Made by a program: the position numbers and the translations under genes. This document shows, one piece after another, positions 23,701-32,356 of a stretch of 64,000 bases of DNA. The notes below the pieces were generated by a model. The model did no database searches. It was not told where the DNA came from and saw only the letters and a program-made list of their open reading frames with translations. Position 1 is the first letter of the stretch; each line of letters opens with the position of its first letter. This DNA is from Haemonchus contortus. Taxonomy: Eukaryota; Nematoda; Chromadorea; Rhabditida; Trichostrongylidae. The stretch covers positions 22,955,272-23,019,271 of the forward strand of contig LS997565.1 of the NCBI GenBank assembly GCA_000469685.2. Direction: 5' to 3'.

Positions 23701-24084
23701 GAACGTGAGTCTCCGCCGAAGCGTGTGGAGAGATCAAAAACGGGTAAGGATTCGATATCAGGGTCCCAGAAACGTTTTGAGGTACATCTTTCAGGCCCTA
23801 AACTCGCTTACAGTGCACTTGGCTCTATTCTTTTGGTCGTGGTGCACGACTATTCTCGGCATTGAACTTTTCGGTGACTTCCTTTCCAGGTGGCTGCCTA
23901 ATGTCAAACTCGTCCAAATTCTCCAAAGTTATATGGTAAGTTTTCATGCGCATCAACATCATCCACACTTGGAATGATTCTTCAGGTCTTCTTCGGCCTA
24001 TTATGCTTTTCGCAGTCGTACTACATCCTGATGTGGAAGTCTCCAGAACACTCGATCGCTTTCAAGGTGAAGCCTACTTTCTGA
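8778..24084 (+). CDS. Srsx-like seven-transmembrane chemoreceptor, 9 exons, 296 aa
   Basis: Exons are 8778-8895, 8950-9022, 9079-9213, 10900-10975, 22082-22244, 22299-22337, 23697-23743, 23795-23935 and 23986-24084. All have GT/AG borders and compatible phases, and total exactly 297 codons with the TGA at 24082. Seven hydrophobic segments fall in exons 1, 2, 3, 4, 5, 8 and 8/9. Family hallmarks are LFGNLNIIWAT in TM1, a short helix 2 around GLLLANLAGYHLVC, CFKLILPYIFA leading into TM3, and GDLLAAVLVPLR in place of the DRY motif. A Cys before TM5 (MFCNP) could pair with the Cys before TM3. The length is typical of nematode chemoreceptors, which act as G-protein-coupled odorant receptors in sensory cilia. 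The first ATG lies just after a candidate trans-splice acceptor; an extra 5' exon is possible. Exon 6 is the least certain. The Srsx assignment rests on motif memory. Confidence 0.82.
10379..10833. other. Overlapping long frames inside GPCR intron 4
   Basis: Two antiparallel frames of 132 and 145 codons cover the same 450 bp. A third minus-strand frame (10590-10793) has more ordinary protein composition, with PKLTKIPRFVDPG and GTPPLPTKRG, and would continue after a frame change as TLTPDKKVRIGGAATN. I do not recognise a family. The need to change frame suggests a decayed coding relic, possibly of a mobile element, rather than a live gene. Confidence 0.3.
11227..12334 (+). mobile_element. Degenerate mariner with terminal inverted repeats
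   Basis: The left end reads TTGGGTTGTCCGG (from 11227) and the right end is the complement of TTGGGTTGTCAGG (to 12334). Both are flanked by TA (11225-11226 and 12335-12336). The plus strand carries a frame-shifted mariner transposase. Pieces include ARNKNELFLKRLKTGDKKWV around 11655-11715, then a shifted segment around MLCCWWDW at about 11815, and the C-terminal PHPPHILDISPSGYHFFRF at about 12050-12100. Many stops interrupt it. It lies in the fourth intron of the GPCR gene, in the same orientation. It differs from the element at 6448-7684 in both ends and protein. Confidence 0.78.
12335..14559. other. Intronic sequence, no gene supported
   Basis: Part of the fourth GPCR intron. A 35-bp segment beginning TTCATTTCCGATGGGAACTA at 12811 recurs in direct orientation at 13231 with two or three changes. 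The 420-bp interval between the copies codes for nothing I recognise. A 91-codon frame (12341-12616) just right of the mariner end resembles no family. Short inverted copies of CATCACCTTGGC occur near 13525 and 13595. Confidence 0.4.
14560..17000 (-). mobile_element. CR1-like non-LTR retrotransposon relic, split by a MITE
   Basis: Read on the minus strand, pieces of a LINE polyprotein occur in the expected order. The endonuclease part includes LPNSYDSVLVTESWL near 16580 and LVMGDFNPLDID ending near 16205, the usual GDFN motif. The linker region (SPTRG near 15540) comes next. The reverse transcriptase part contains RGVLSPPSFLIY near 15065 and the catalytic YADD box near 14995, followed by decayed C-terminal sequence to about 14560. 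Many stops and frameshifts show it is dead. A 604-bp MITE at 15591-16194 interrupts it directly after the endonuclease. I base CR1/Jockey-like on the order and spacing of motifs; the clade is not certain. The boundaries are approximate. Confidence 0.72.
15591..16194. mobile_element. TTAA-type (piggyBac-like) MITE, copy 1
   Basis: The left end is CCCATTGACGACCATG preceded by TTAA (15587-15590). The right end is the complement of CCCATTACCGGCCATG, followed by TTGA (16195-16198), a one-base variant of TTAA. No transposase is visible in its 604 bp. It contains two subterminal blocks around CCACATGTG(G/T)(A/G)CTGCA, near the left end (about 15654) and right end (about 16112). It sits inside the CR1-like relic. 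Most of the inner sequence is AT-rich. TTAA target sites with such ends suggest mobilisation by a piggyBac-superfamily transposase; this is inferred from the ends alone. Confidence 0.6.
17001..19139. other. Intronic sequence, no gene supported
   Basis: Right part of the large fourth GPCR intron. Open frames of about 80-100 codons on both strands (16977-17567 and 18229-18636) overlap and have no family resemblance. The segment 18265-18420 loosely resembles 1085-1210 (GCTCAAA, then ATTGGC near the start of each), which may point to a dispersed repeat; the similarity is too patchy to define ends. Confidence 0.35.
19140..19895. mobile_element. TTAA-type (piggyBac-like) MITE, copy 2
   Basis: The left end is CCTAATGACGACAGTG after TTAG (19136-19139). 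The right end is the complement of CACAATGACGACGATC followed by TTAA (19896-19899). The right third aligns by eye with copy 1: GAAACGATTT, then GA(A/G)CTCAT(A/G)ATTGAATGA, then TGGTCA, GACCATGAAG(T/C)CCACATGTG and AGCGCGCCGG, in the same order. It has a longer middle than copy 1. No coding capacity is seen. It shows that the element is a dispersed family and not a one-off inverted repeat. Confidence 0.55.
20073..20864. repeat. Higher-order tandem repeat: 2 x (3 x 84 bp + spacer)
   Basis: An 84-bp unit beginning TTCCACCTCGACGATGACCG occurs at 20084, 20168 and 20252, then again at 20479, 20563 and 20647. Each triplet is followed by the same spacer of about 130-143 bp beginning CCAAGGTGAGTGCTGACACG, so the large period is 395 bp. 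The copies are almost identical; I see one change (AATAAT for AATGAT in the second unit). As 84 is a multiple of three, the unit stays open in one plus frame (28 residues, SFTAMIHEFHLPALRHN core) and in part on the minus strand. A shorter duplication (GTAACCACGAA(G/A)ACAATGCT) follows at 20830-20895. No coding role is shown, and the repeat lies within a GPCR intron. Confidence 0.9.
20896..22081. other. Intronic sequence, no gene supported
   Basis: End of the fourth GPCR intron. No exon, transposon end or RNA gene is seen. The acceptor TTTCACGCCAG at 22071-22081 opens the TM5 exon of the receptor. Confidence 0.4.
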
Positions 24085-27000
24085 AGTTGGCCAATTTCTC
24101 ATACTTTTTGAAGGAGTTTTACTAAGCAGATCGAATGATAGACACTCAAATGACTCTTGGGTGCTAATCGAACGGAAAAAAGAAGTTATGGAGCAAATAC
24201 TTTTTCAACAGTTCTATTAACCACGGAATTAGGTAATGTGGTTCGTTGGCCCCATTGCACAGCTGGTTATGGGTCTCATTTTGTAATTGCCCGCATTAGC
24301 TGAGTTCTCATATTCGTTGGACAACTTATGACTCTTGATCAGGCTATAGAAAATCGGGCACGAGAGTGTATCCAACTTCAACCTTCTGGTCAACTTTCTA
24401 TCCAATCCAGGAAGATTTTATACAATGTGGGGTGGTATCTGAAATACAGCTCGAAGAACAACTTACTCCACGCAAGGTTTGCTCACACTGAAGCTGCGAA
24501 ACGTGCAGTAGTTCGTAACATGTGCAAAACAGCTACAGGAGTGTGCATCGGCGAAGTGTAACGGAGTGACGATAGCCAGCAGACTGCAAGCTTGAATGGC
24601 TACGGTACACAGCTTGGAAAATCAGGCTTACTACGCGAATCGCCGTGAAATCGTGAGAATATGGTCACTACGACTTCCATTTATATCAGGCAAAATCCGC
24701 GCAGAAATCTGACAATTCATTGCACCAGCAGACTTGGGAAATGATGTTGTCTTTATAAACCTACCAACAGACAATATCAACCGTTACCTGATCAGCAGTA
24801 GGCTCTATGATCGTGCTTGCACGATGGATGACGGGTTAACTGTCCGTTTCGAAGAAACAGAGGTTGCTCACCTCGAGGGACTGTGTACCAGTCTTCAGTG
24901 CTCAGCGTGCGACAGAGACATGCTCATTTCCATTCCAGTGCGAGAAAAGGATTTTTCTATAGCAAAAACGTGTGGTAGTGCCCCAGCGATGTGTATTTGT
25001 TTTCGAAAGTTTATGACATTCATTAGACAACGAGTACAGTGAAAAAGAGCTCACGAGTAGAGGGAATCTGCCGTAAACTACGCCAGTTCTTTTTTTCCTT
25101 TTTTTCGCAGTTGGATATGAATAATGTAAGTAATATTACGAAAAGTCGAACAATTGTAAAGATTAATTCATTCATTGTGCAGCTGTGCTTATCGTGCATA
25201 TAAAACTATGAAAACAGTGGCAATCATATTTGTGCTACAGCATGATTGGAATGAATATGGGGTTAGCAGGAACGATACTGTTGACTACCATCTTTACAGT
25301 ATAAACTATTACGAGACCAGATTTGGAGCCCAATAATAGGAAAGTGAACTCATTTTGTTGTTTAGGAACAACTGCAAATGTTACTATGCTGTTTTCCGAT
25401 GACCATCTCGTCAAAAGTGATAAATACATTATCGGATAGAGACAGACCTGGAAACTCTTCTTGTGGTTTGTTTCCAATAAAATCGAGACGCTGTTCAGAG
25501 CTTCATTCCGTTCGAAGCGATCGCAAGCATTGCAAATTAATACGTACTGCTTGATCACTAGAGATACTGTTATAGATCTTATGATTGCAGGTTTGTACAA
25601 TCTGATTTTGATATTCTGATTATTGCGAATAATTTCATTTTCTTGGGATTACTTTCCCGTTCTCGCTGTTGTAATTTTCCAGTTGCTGAAAGTATTGTTG
25701 AATATGTATTTCCGTGTTGTTAGGTTTATTATTTTGTACGGATTACATGAACACATATCCTGCAAGGTTCATTTTTCAAATCCGTTCCCCCTTTTCCCCG
25801 CCTCAGTCCTACTATACAATCTTTTTCAAGTTGCTCACTGATCTCTTGAGGAACGACTAGAGGGCGAGTCATTCATTCCTTTTTATTGTGATTAAGCCAG
25901 CCAGGGTACCTTTATCAAAGTCGTTGTATATGCCGCTACAACTGAATGAACTATTGAACATTCGAGCAAATCGTACATTTGACTTTCGGTGAATTAACAT
26001 TCTCCAAAACCTCGAAGACAAATGGCAAAGAATCATATTTTCTCGAGTGAACTTGAGCTCCCTTTTCAATAATTCCCTCTTATCTATAGAGCAGTAACTT
26101 GATATATCGGTTTGACCGTTTATAGGTTTGTAAGCTTGTGTGTTTGTCGGTTTGTCGCTCTGTCCGTCCGCGAAACTTCGTGATTACGATAAAGGTAGCG
26201 ATATGGAAAACCCAGCTCTATCTCACATTTCCTTCTCCTATATAAAGCAGTAACTTGGTGGGTAGGATAATGAAGTAGAGTGAGCACTGCGGAGTGAGTA
26301 ATGTGAAGTTGAATGGATACTTCAAAACTGTGACTTCAATCTGTACTATTATAGCATCGTGATATGTAAATCTATACAGAAATCGGAGGTGTTAATGTAG
26401 TCAGGAGACCTCCGCTATTTCAACATTGAGCGCTAGAGGGCAGATGAGCAGATTAGCCCATGATTGTGCTCAGAAAGTCTCTTACCCGAGAACATACAGA
26501 TTTTTGACCTGAGCCTCAGGAGGAAAGGAGCACCGGGCTCCATGAGTCAGTTGAATATTCAACTCATACCACTTCCTAGATTTTGCAAGAGGTAATCGTC
26601 TCATCCCCACCCCTCCTGAGGCTTAGGCGAATATACATTCTTCCGCCTAGAACCGACACGAAGCATAGGTAACGTCGGCTACCCGTCCTTCTCTGCACTC
26701 AAGCCCTCAGCGTTGAATTAGAACAATACCCTCCCCTTCCTAGCTACATTTTCTATATACTTTGTAAAAGTGAGGAATGAGGCCCGGCGAAAGCCAGGAG
26801 ACCCCACTGTTTTGAAAAAAAAAACTCTGCGGGAAGTGATGTGATAACAGCTGAGCAAGAGATTCTCTTCCAGCGGAATAACAAAGGCATCCCTCCACTT
26901 TTGAGAACTTCAGCATATCGATTCCACTTCGAGCCATTCTTATCAAATCTATTCTTTGAGACCATCGTAAAAGAAAGGTTTCAGAATACATTGAGAAGCT

Positions 27001-27239
27001 GTGCAGTACTGTGGATGCATCTATAAGGCAAAACACTCAACATTATCGGAGTTCGATTTATTCGATCTAATGCATCTTGTCCCTCTGAAGTTCAGTACGT
27101 TTCAAATTTGAAACGAAATATCATTGCGAGAATGAGCATTATGTTGAGTTGGAAAGTTAAGTTGAAGAAAATAGTGCAAAACTTTTACAATATTTCAAAT
27201 TTTATATTTCTTCATTAAACAAGACCTTAAATCGACAAA
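24085..27239. other. Intergenic, no gene supported
   Basis: Frames of 77, 102 and 121 codons (24328-24561, 24734-25042, and minus 25235-25600) have no recognised relatives and no splice support. The stretch 26090-26270 carries a tract of GTTTGTCGGTTTGTCGCTCTGTCCGTC type between two copies of TATA(G/A)AGCAGTAACTTG (about 26088 and 26238). This resembles the terminal tract at 50430-50490 on the opposite strand, so it is probably a dispersed nematode repeat. A block at 26585-26620 (TTGCAAGAGGTAATCGTCTCA) recurs, slightly changed, at 38638. Confidence 0.4.
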
Positions 27240-28010
27240 ATAATCGCCAGAGTTATCTAGGACACGTACTCATTGCTCGGGCAGCTTCCCAATCCCTCTC
27301 TTCCGTAATTCCCAGGGTTACAACGAGAACTGGTCGATTTTATTGCTGAGTTGACAACAATCACAATAGTTTTTGTTCTTTAAAGAGCGCCTCAGCGCTT
27401 TAAATAGATGACAAGTAGAAGGCGCTAAGTCCGGTGAGTGAGCTGGATGGACAGTACACCCCATCCGGGTTCCGTGATTTTTTGACGCCTCTCGTTCGCC
27501 ATCCATGAGCGTCCATTATCGTGGAGTAAAAGGATGTTTAGTTTTTCCGGCGTAATTCTCGCACTACATCGCCCATCTGACCGGCTAGGCTTGTTCCGTC
27601 ACCAGAGCGCTAGTGTCGAGCAGCTCCCACCAGATCACTCTAAGCAGTCCTGCCAGCGACATAATAACCTTTTTCATGGAGGTTTGCTTTGACTCTGTTT
27701 TTTCTGGGCAACACAGCGATGTGTACGGCTCAAGTGAAGCCCCCAACTCTCATTACCGATCGCTGTCTTGAAATAATCTTTTGATACGAACAAGCAGAAG
27801 ATAAGCAGAAACGTTGTCCACGAGCATCCGGTTCGTCCATCCATCATGGAGTTTGCGAAAATTCGTAGCGATCAGCAACAGAACAAAACAAGGAACACTC
27901 CCACAATTCAAACGCTTATTCTGTTGCTGTAATAATACAATACCCTGCAATGTTGATGTGAGCGAGAAACCCATAGAGGAGTTACACAATATGGAGGTGT
28001 ACGCACAAGA
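27240..28010 (-). mobile_element. mariner transposase relic
   Basis: Minus-strand frames, broken by several frameshifts and stops, show mariner features in order: an IWWELLDTSALVTEQ segment near 27620, then HPAHSPDLAPSTCHLFKAL near 27400, the usual YSPDLAPSD box followed by a leucine-rich C-terminal stretch ending near 27318. The order and spacing fit the DDD domain of mariner. I could not find convincing terminal inverted repeats, so the borders are approximate. It is a separate, older copy from those at 6448 and 11227. Confidence 0.65.
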
Positions 28011-28283
28011 CCTGTTTTCTTGACATCGGTAAAAGAGCAGCGGTTTTTATAGAATGAGATAAATTTAAAAACAACCCAGGTAAATGACGACACACCACGG
28101 AGACGTGGGAAGCTTCACGCGAAGCGGGTGCAAGTTTGGTGTTTAGCGGTATGAATAGCAGCTGGCGTCGCTTCTATTTTCTGCTCTAACTGAAAACTTT
28201 TTGGAGTCCATGGCTGAAGAGCGAGCGGCAGAGACCTCTGAACATAACGAATGCCGCAATCGTCGATTCCAGCTAAAATTCAG

Positions 28284-30119
28284 TTCCCTGTATCTCTTGC
28301 CACCTCAATTACCCTCACTCAAGAAAGACTAGCTATGGAGGCATTGAACTAACCTTCATCTGCATGGCCTACATCATTCTCTGGTGTTACTATGCTCACA
28401 TAGGTAAGTACACTGGTGTGCAAAACTTAGGGACGAGATGGATAATGTATCATAAAACATTGAAGACTGGGTGGAAGTAAATGAAAGTGTGGGATTATAT
28501 TGCCAGACCTATGACCGTTATGCACAGGGAGTTGGACATCCCTTGGTGGAGGATTGGTGGAGGAATAGTTCAAATAAAGCGAGAAATATGGCTACCCGCA
28601 CAAATCGATGGAGCTGTTAGCTACGAAAAAAGAATTCTCTTATCAATCAGCTAGTAGCTACCAAGTACTCTGGTGTCATCGTTCTATACATCATATCCCG
28701 CTGACATGGTCTGGATGACCTGGCACGAGAAAGGATCATCGAGAATATCGAAAAAGGTCGAACCATGACGAGTGCAGCTCAGGGACCTGTTATCGCTCAC
28801 AGCGTTGTTTCACGTGCACGGAGAGCATTCCGAACCTCTTATATTACTGCACGAGGGAGGGAGGTGGTCGACCAAGAACAACTACTCTAAGGTAAGCCCG
28901 CTACATTGTGCAGTAGGCAAGGAGAGATCCACGTCAGTCAGCTTCCTTGATTGCCATGTCATTTAACAGGATTTCAAAGCGAGCCATCCCACGCACTACA
29001 GTGGCACGACGACTGCTCGGTGGCGGTCTCTTCGCCCGATGACCACTACGTAGGATTCCTTTGACCCTCTCGAAATGGCGAGACGGTTTAGGTTGGTACC
29101 AGGAGCATAGCTAACGGACTGATGAGAAATGATGTCGCTTGCTTTTTCGAGTGGGAGCAGATTCAGTCTGAGCAGTGATTCTGGACGCACTCTCATGGCC
29201 AGAGCTGGGGACACACTCTCCTCTCAGAAACGTTGTGGAACTTGATCGTTCTGGTGTTCGCAATCGTACTAGCCTTCAGATTTTTGAGCGCGGCACCCTT
29301 AACAGTCGGCGTCACTGTGAGAAGGAACCGCTCCCTGAAGTGTATCTTTTCAGAACTGCAGTGAGCCCTGAATTCATTTTTATGGATAACAATGCGCGAC
29401 CGCATCGAATATCTCAGGGGAGAGAGCTCTTTACACAGAAGGTGATCCAGCGGATGGAGTGACCTATCCGTTCCCTCGGCCTGAATCCCATGAAGCACAT
29501 GTAGGATGCGTTGGGTAGAGGCATTACGGCGCGTCCAAATGCATCACTGACCATCCAGCAATTGTCAATTGCGCTGATAGAGGAGTGGAATGCCCTACCA
29601 CAATAACTCATTCCCAGCCTCGTGGAAAGTATGGGATCGCGTTGCAGAGCATTTACTGCTGTCCGTGGTGATCGCACACCCTATTAGGAACCGCGTAGCT
29701 TTTTTTGAAGTACTAGGCTAAGTTGCGAGGAGCTATGTGTAATCGATACCTTCCAATGAAAATGCCTTATTTGCTAGCCCTATTTCGATTTTCTGCCACT
29801 TACTTCCTGTGCAATACCGTAATGATCCTCTATTGATACGGTAGAAATTTCATCGAGCTCTGTCGTCTGGCAGAGGTTTAGTGATCGAAAGTTGCTTTCG
29901 TCTCCAAGTTTTGCACACCAGTGTAATAAGGTTGACCGCTTTCAAAGAGAGATTTTTGTGTAATTTCAATTACGACCGATCCACACGCCTGGCACGGGAG
30001 CTATAGTTATAACTAGAGCGACGAGAGGAAAACGCGCACAAGAGGATGATGCGATGAAAGCAGATGGAGAATGGTTGAGTGTTGGGCATCAAAGTGAAGG
30101 ATCGAAAGGTGAATATTAG
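28284..30119 (+). CDS. Last two exons of an unknown membrane protein gene
   Basis: Exon 28284-28403 follows the acceptor AAAATTCAG. It encodes a Cys/His-containing stretch and then a hydrophobic segment (IELTFICMAYIILWCYYAHI) that should span a membrane. It ends in phase 1 at the donor G|GTAAGTA. Exon 30007-30119 follows GGGAGCTATAG and restores the frame. It encodes a hydrophilic tail (RGKRAQEDDAMKADGEW) ending SEGSKGEY before a TAG. A GT at 30109 would allow a further exon. The intron holds a complete Tc1-like element. I do not recognise the family; a receptor or channel C-terminus would fit. The upstream exons were not found. Confidence 0.45.
28411..29923 (+). mobile_element. Tc1-like transposon, 1513 bp, decayed
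   Basis: The ends are inverted repeats, CACTGGTGTGCAAAACTTAG at 28411 and the complement of CACTGGTGTGCAAAACTTGG at 29923. TA flanks both (28409-28410 and 29924-29925). The plus strand encodes a broken Tc1 transposase. A helix-turn-helix region contains PVIAHSVVSRARRAFRT near 28785. The C-terminal catalytic region has FMDNNARPHRISQG near 29380 and then, after frame changes, WPIRSLGLNPMKHM and the C-terminal IEEWNALPQ near 29590. Stops and frameshifts make it inactive. Size and layout fit the Tc1 family (C. elegans Tc1 is about 1.6 kb). Confidence 0.87.
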
Positions 30120-32356
30120 ATATAGACAGTGTTACAACCGGCTATATATGCACTTCTCATTAGCAAAGCGCAGAAGCGCTCAAGCCTGAAATTTTTCCAC
30201 TGTACATTACTGTACATTTTGGAAACGGATTTTTTCGGCTCAACCTGATCGCTGCTGATGCTCTCTTGCAAATATGAATCAACCCATGCTGGAAAAAAGA
30301 GAAAAAACTCTTGAAAAAATGGGATTTTTCCGTGGGCCGTATAGTCCCAGAGTGAAAAGTATTTGCAGCACTCATAGGTCATGTTCAGTGTCCGGCAAAA
30401 CGGGTGCGCCGCGATTCTATCGTCAATACGATAAGGTCACGCCGCCCCGACTCACAGCGGCTAACATGTCACCGGTCGTCGCGAGCATGCAATGCCACGA
30501 CAGCAGATCTGCTTTCAAGAGAATGACGGAGTTCTCTTTTTGAGACTTCTCCTTTCCTTGAGTTAGTTTCTCTCAAATGCTCTGTTCATATAAAAGGTTA
30601 TTCTTAAACATGTTTCCTGCACTTTTGATTTTTATAACTTCTTCTTGGGCCCGAGGTGATGTAGTGCCAAGAGGCGCACTCAGGGATAGTCAGCGATCCG
30701 AACACCAGGTGGATTCTATTCTAAACGAACCCGGCTTTCCATACCCCGAGACCGCCATTAGGATCCTGGAAGGAAGTCGAATGCAGATCCAGTGGATCAC
30801 AGCGATCGTACCTCGGATTGATGCCAGAGATCATTCCTTACCCTCAATCCATAGCCTATCGCGTGCTGCACATGGTAAAGACAAGGTATGATCTCTGGAA
30901 AAAACACTACGGTACAAATGAGCCTATTTCTCTTCAAATCCCAAAAAATATGGATTGCGATGAAGATTAAACGTTCCTGATTGTAACAATGGAACTCGCT
31001 TTGTCCTTGCCGCGTAATGTGTCGCGCGAGTGTGTAGGGACCCTAACACCTCGGCGATAAACCGCACCATTCCCAGGCAAAACAGTTCAACTGGTTGAAA
31101 AAAACAATGTTCAGATTCAGTTGATCTGTTTCATCACTTTACTACGCTGCCCTATTTGCAAATTTTTTATTTCACTGCCCACAACAAGGCATTTCAGGGA
31201 CGTAATTCCTTTCTAAACAGAAATGCACACGTTCGCAAAAAATTACTTCTATGTCAAAAGAAAAACATACAGCACAAAATGGTAGTATATTACATCATCA
31301 TTTTGAATTGGTTAAGCTGTATATAGACAAATGAGACAGATCTTTTCCTCTAATGAATATCTTTCTTTTCCCAAGTCAAGCTTCAGCGAAGCTACACTTG
31401 GGTTAATTTACTTAAACAATAATCTCTTGAGTTATGGTTATGGTAGGGAGCAGTCATAATGGGTTGTCATTTATAAAAACCGAAACGAACACCTTGAACA
31501 ATTATATTCGGAAATTAATGCACGGGATTCGATACATTAATCTGCACGAATAAAATGCTCACTTGAAAGATACAACGACTCAATTCGTATTATCACAAAC
31601 AATTTGATCTCGGATTCAAAAGCAGAAAATAACAAAAAACTTAGGTACATGTGTGAGTAGCATAGATGCCACACAGAAAAAAAAAGCAAGCTTTTAACGA
31701 CGATGCTAGCACAGCTCTCCTCGCCATAATTTCAAGAAGGACCACCGTGGAGTAGTCTCAGTGGTCACGAAAACTGACTCAACAAATCTACATTTCTTTC
31801 TAAGAAACCCGCACAATACGATGCTACGTTAGTCACCTCACAAAAGACAGGCGTCCCGATGATGCAACAAGCAAGGCAAATAATTTCTGAATATGTAGAA
31901 TGCTAGACTGGGCATGTAGTTAGAAGTAGCATCTGAGCCTACCGCTGCCAAAAGACATCCCAAACAATCACATGAAAAAACAATTAGGAAGAGAGTATAG
32001 AAGACTAAGGCGACATCAATTCCAACTCTAAACACATTTCAGGATAATACTTCGAATAGTAAAAAAAAGAAAATCAAACACTAGAACCTATAACTAGATC
32101 ATTATAATAGACAAGAGCTGAACGCATCAGAACACGGCAATAACGGTTCTATGCAAATAATAACAGAAGGCAAGTACTAAATTACATTGTTTACACTTTT
32201 CGCCATTGAAATGAAATAACGAGAGGTGCAATTCACACCTGGAGAATAGTTCAGATTGGTCGAACTCAGTATGACCCGAGATGAAGATGATGAACGCTCA
32301 TACCTTGAGAAAAAATTATATAGTATACTTTGCCTTTACCGAACATAAAGAGTGTT
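30120..32356. other. Intergenic; weak repeat, no gene supported
   Basis: A 104-codon plus frame (30577-30891) starts with a hydrophobic run, but its body overlaps a tRNA-like A box (GTAGTGCCAAGAGGCGCACT, about 30661) that is also present in the SINE candidate at 42280. It is therefore probably repeat-derived. From 31000 to 32350 the sequence is AT-rich with no frame over 65 codons. It is the 3' flank of siah-1 and should contain its 3' UTR, but I see no poly(A) signal that I can tie to it. Confidence 0.4.
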
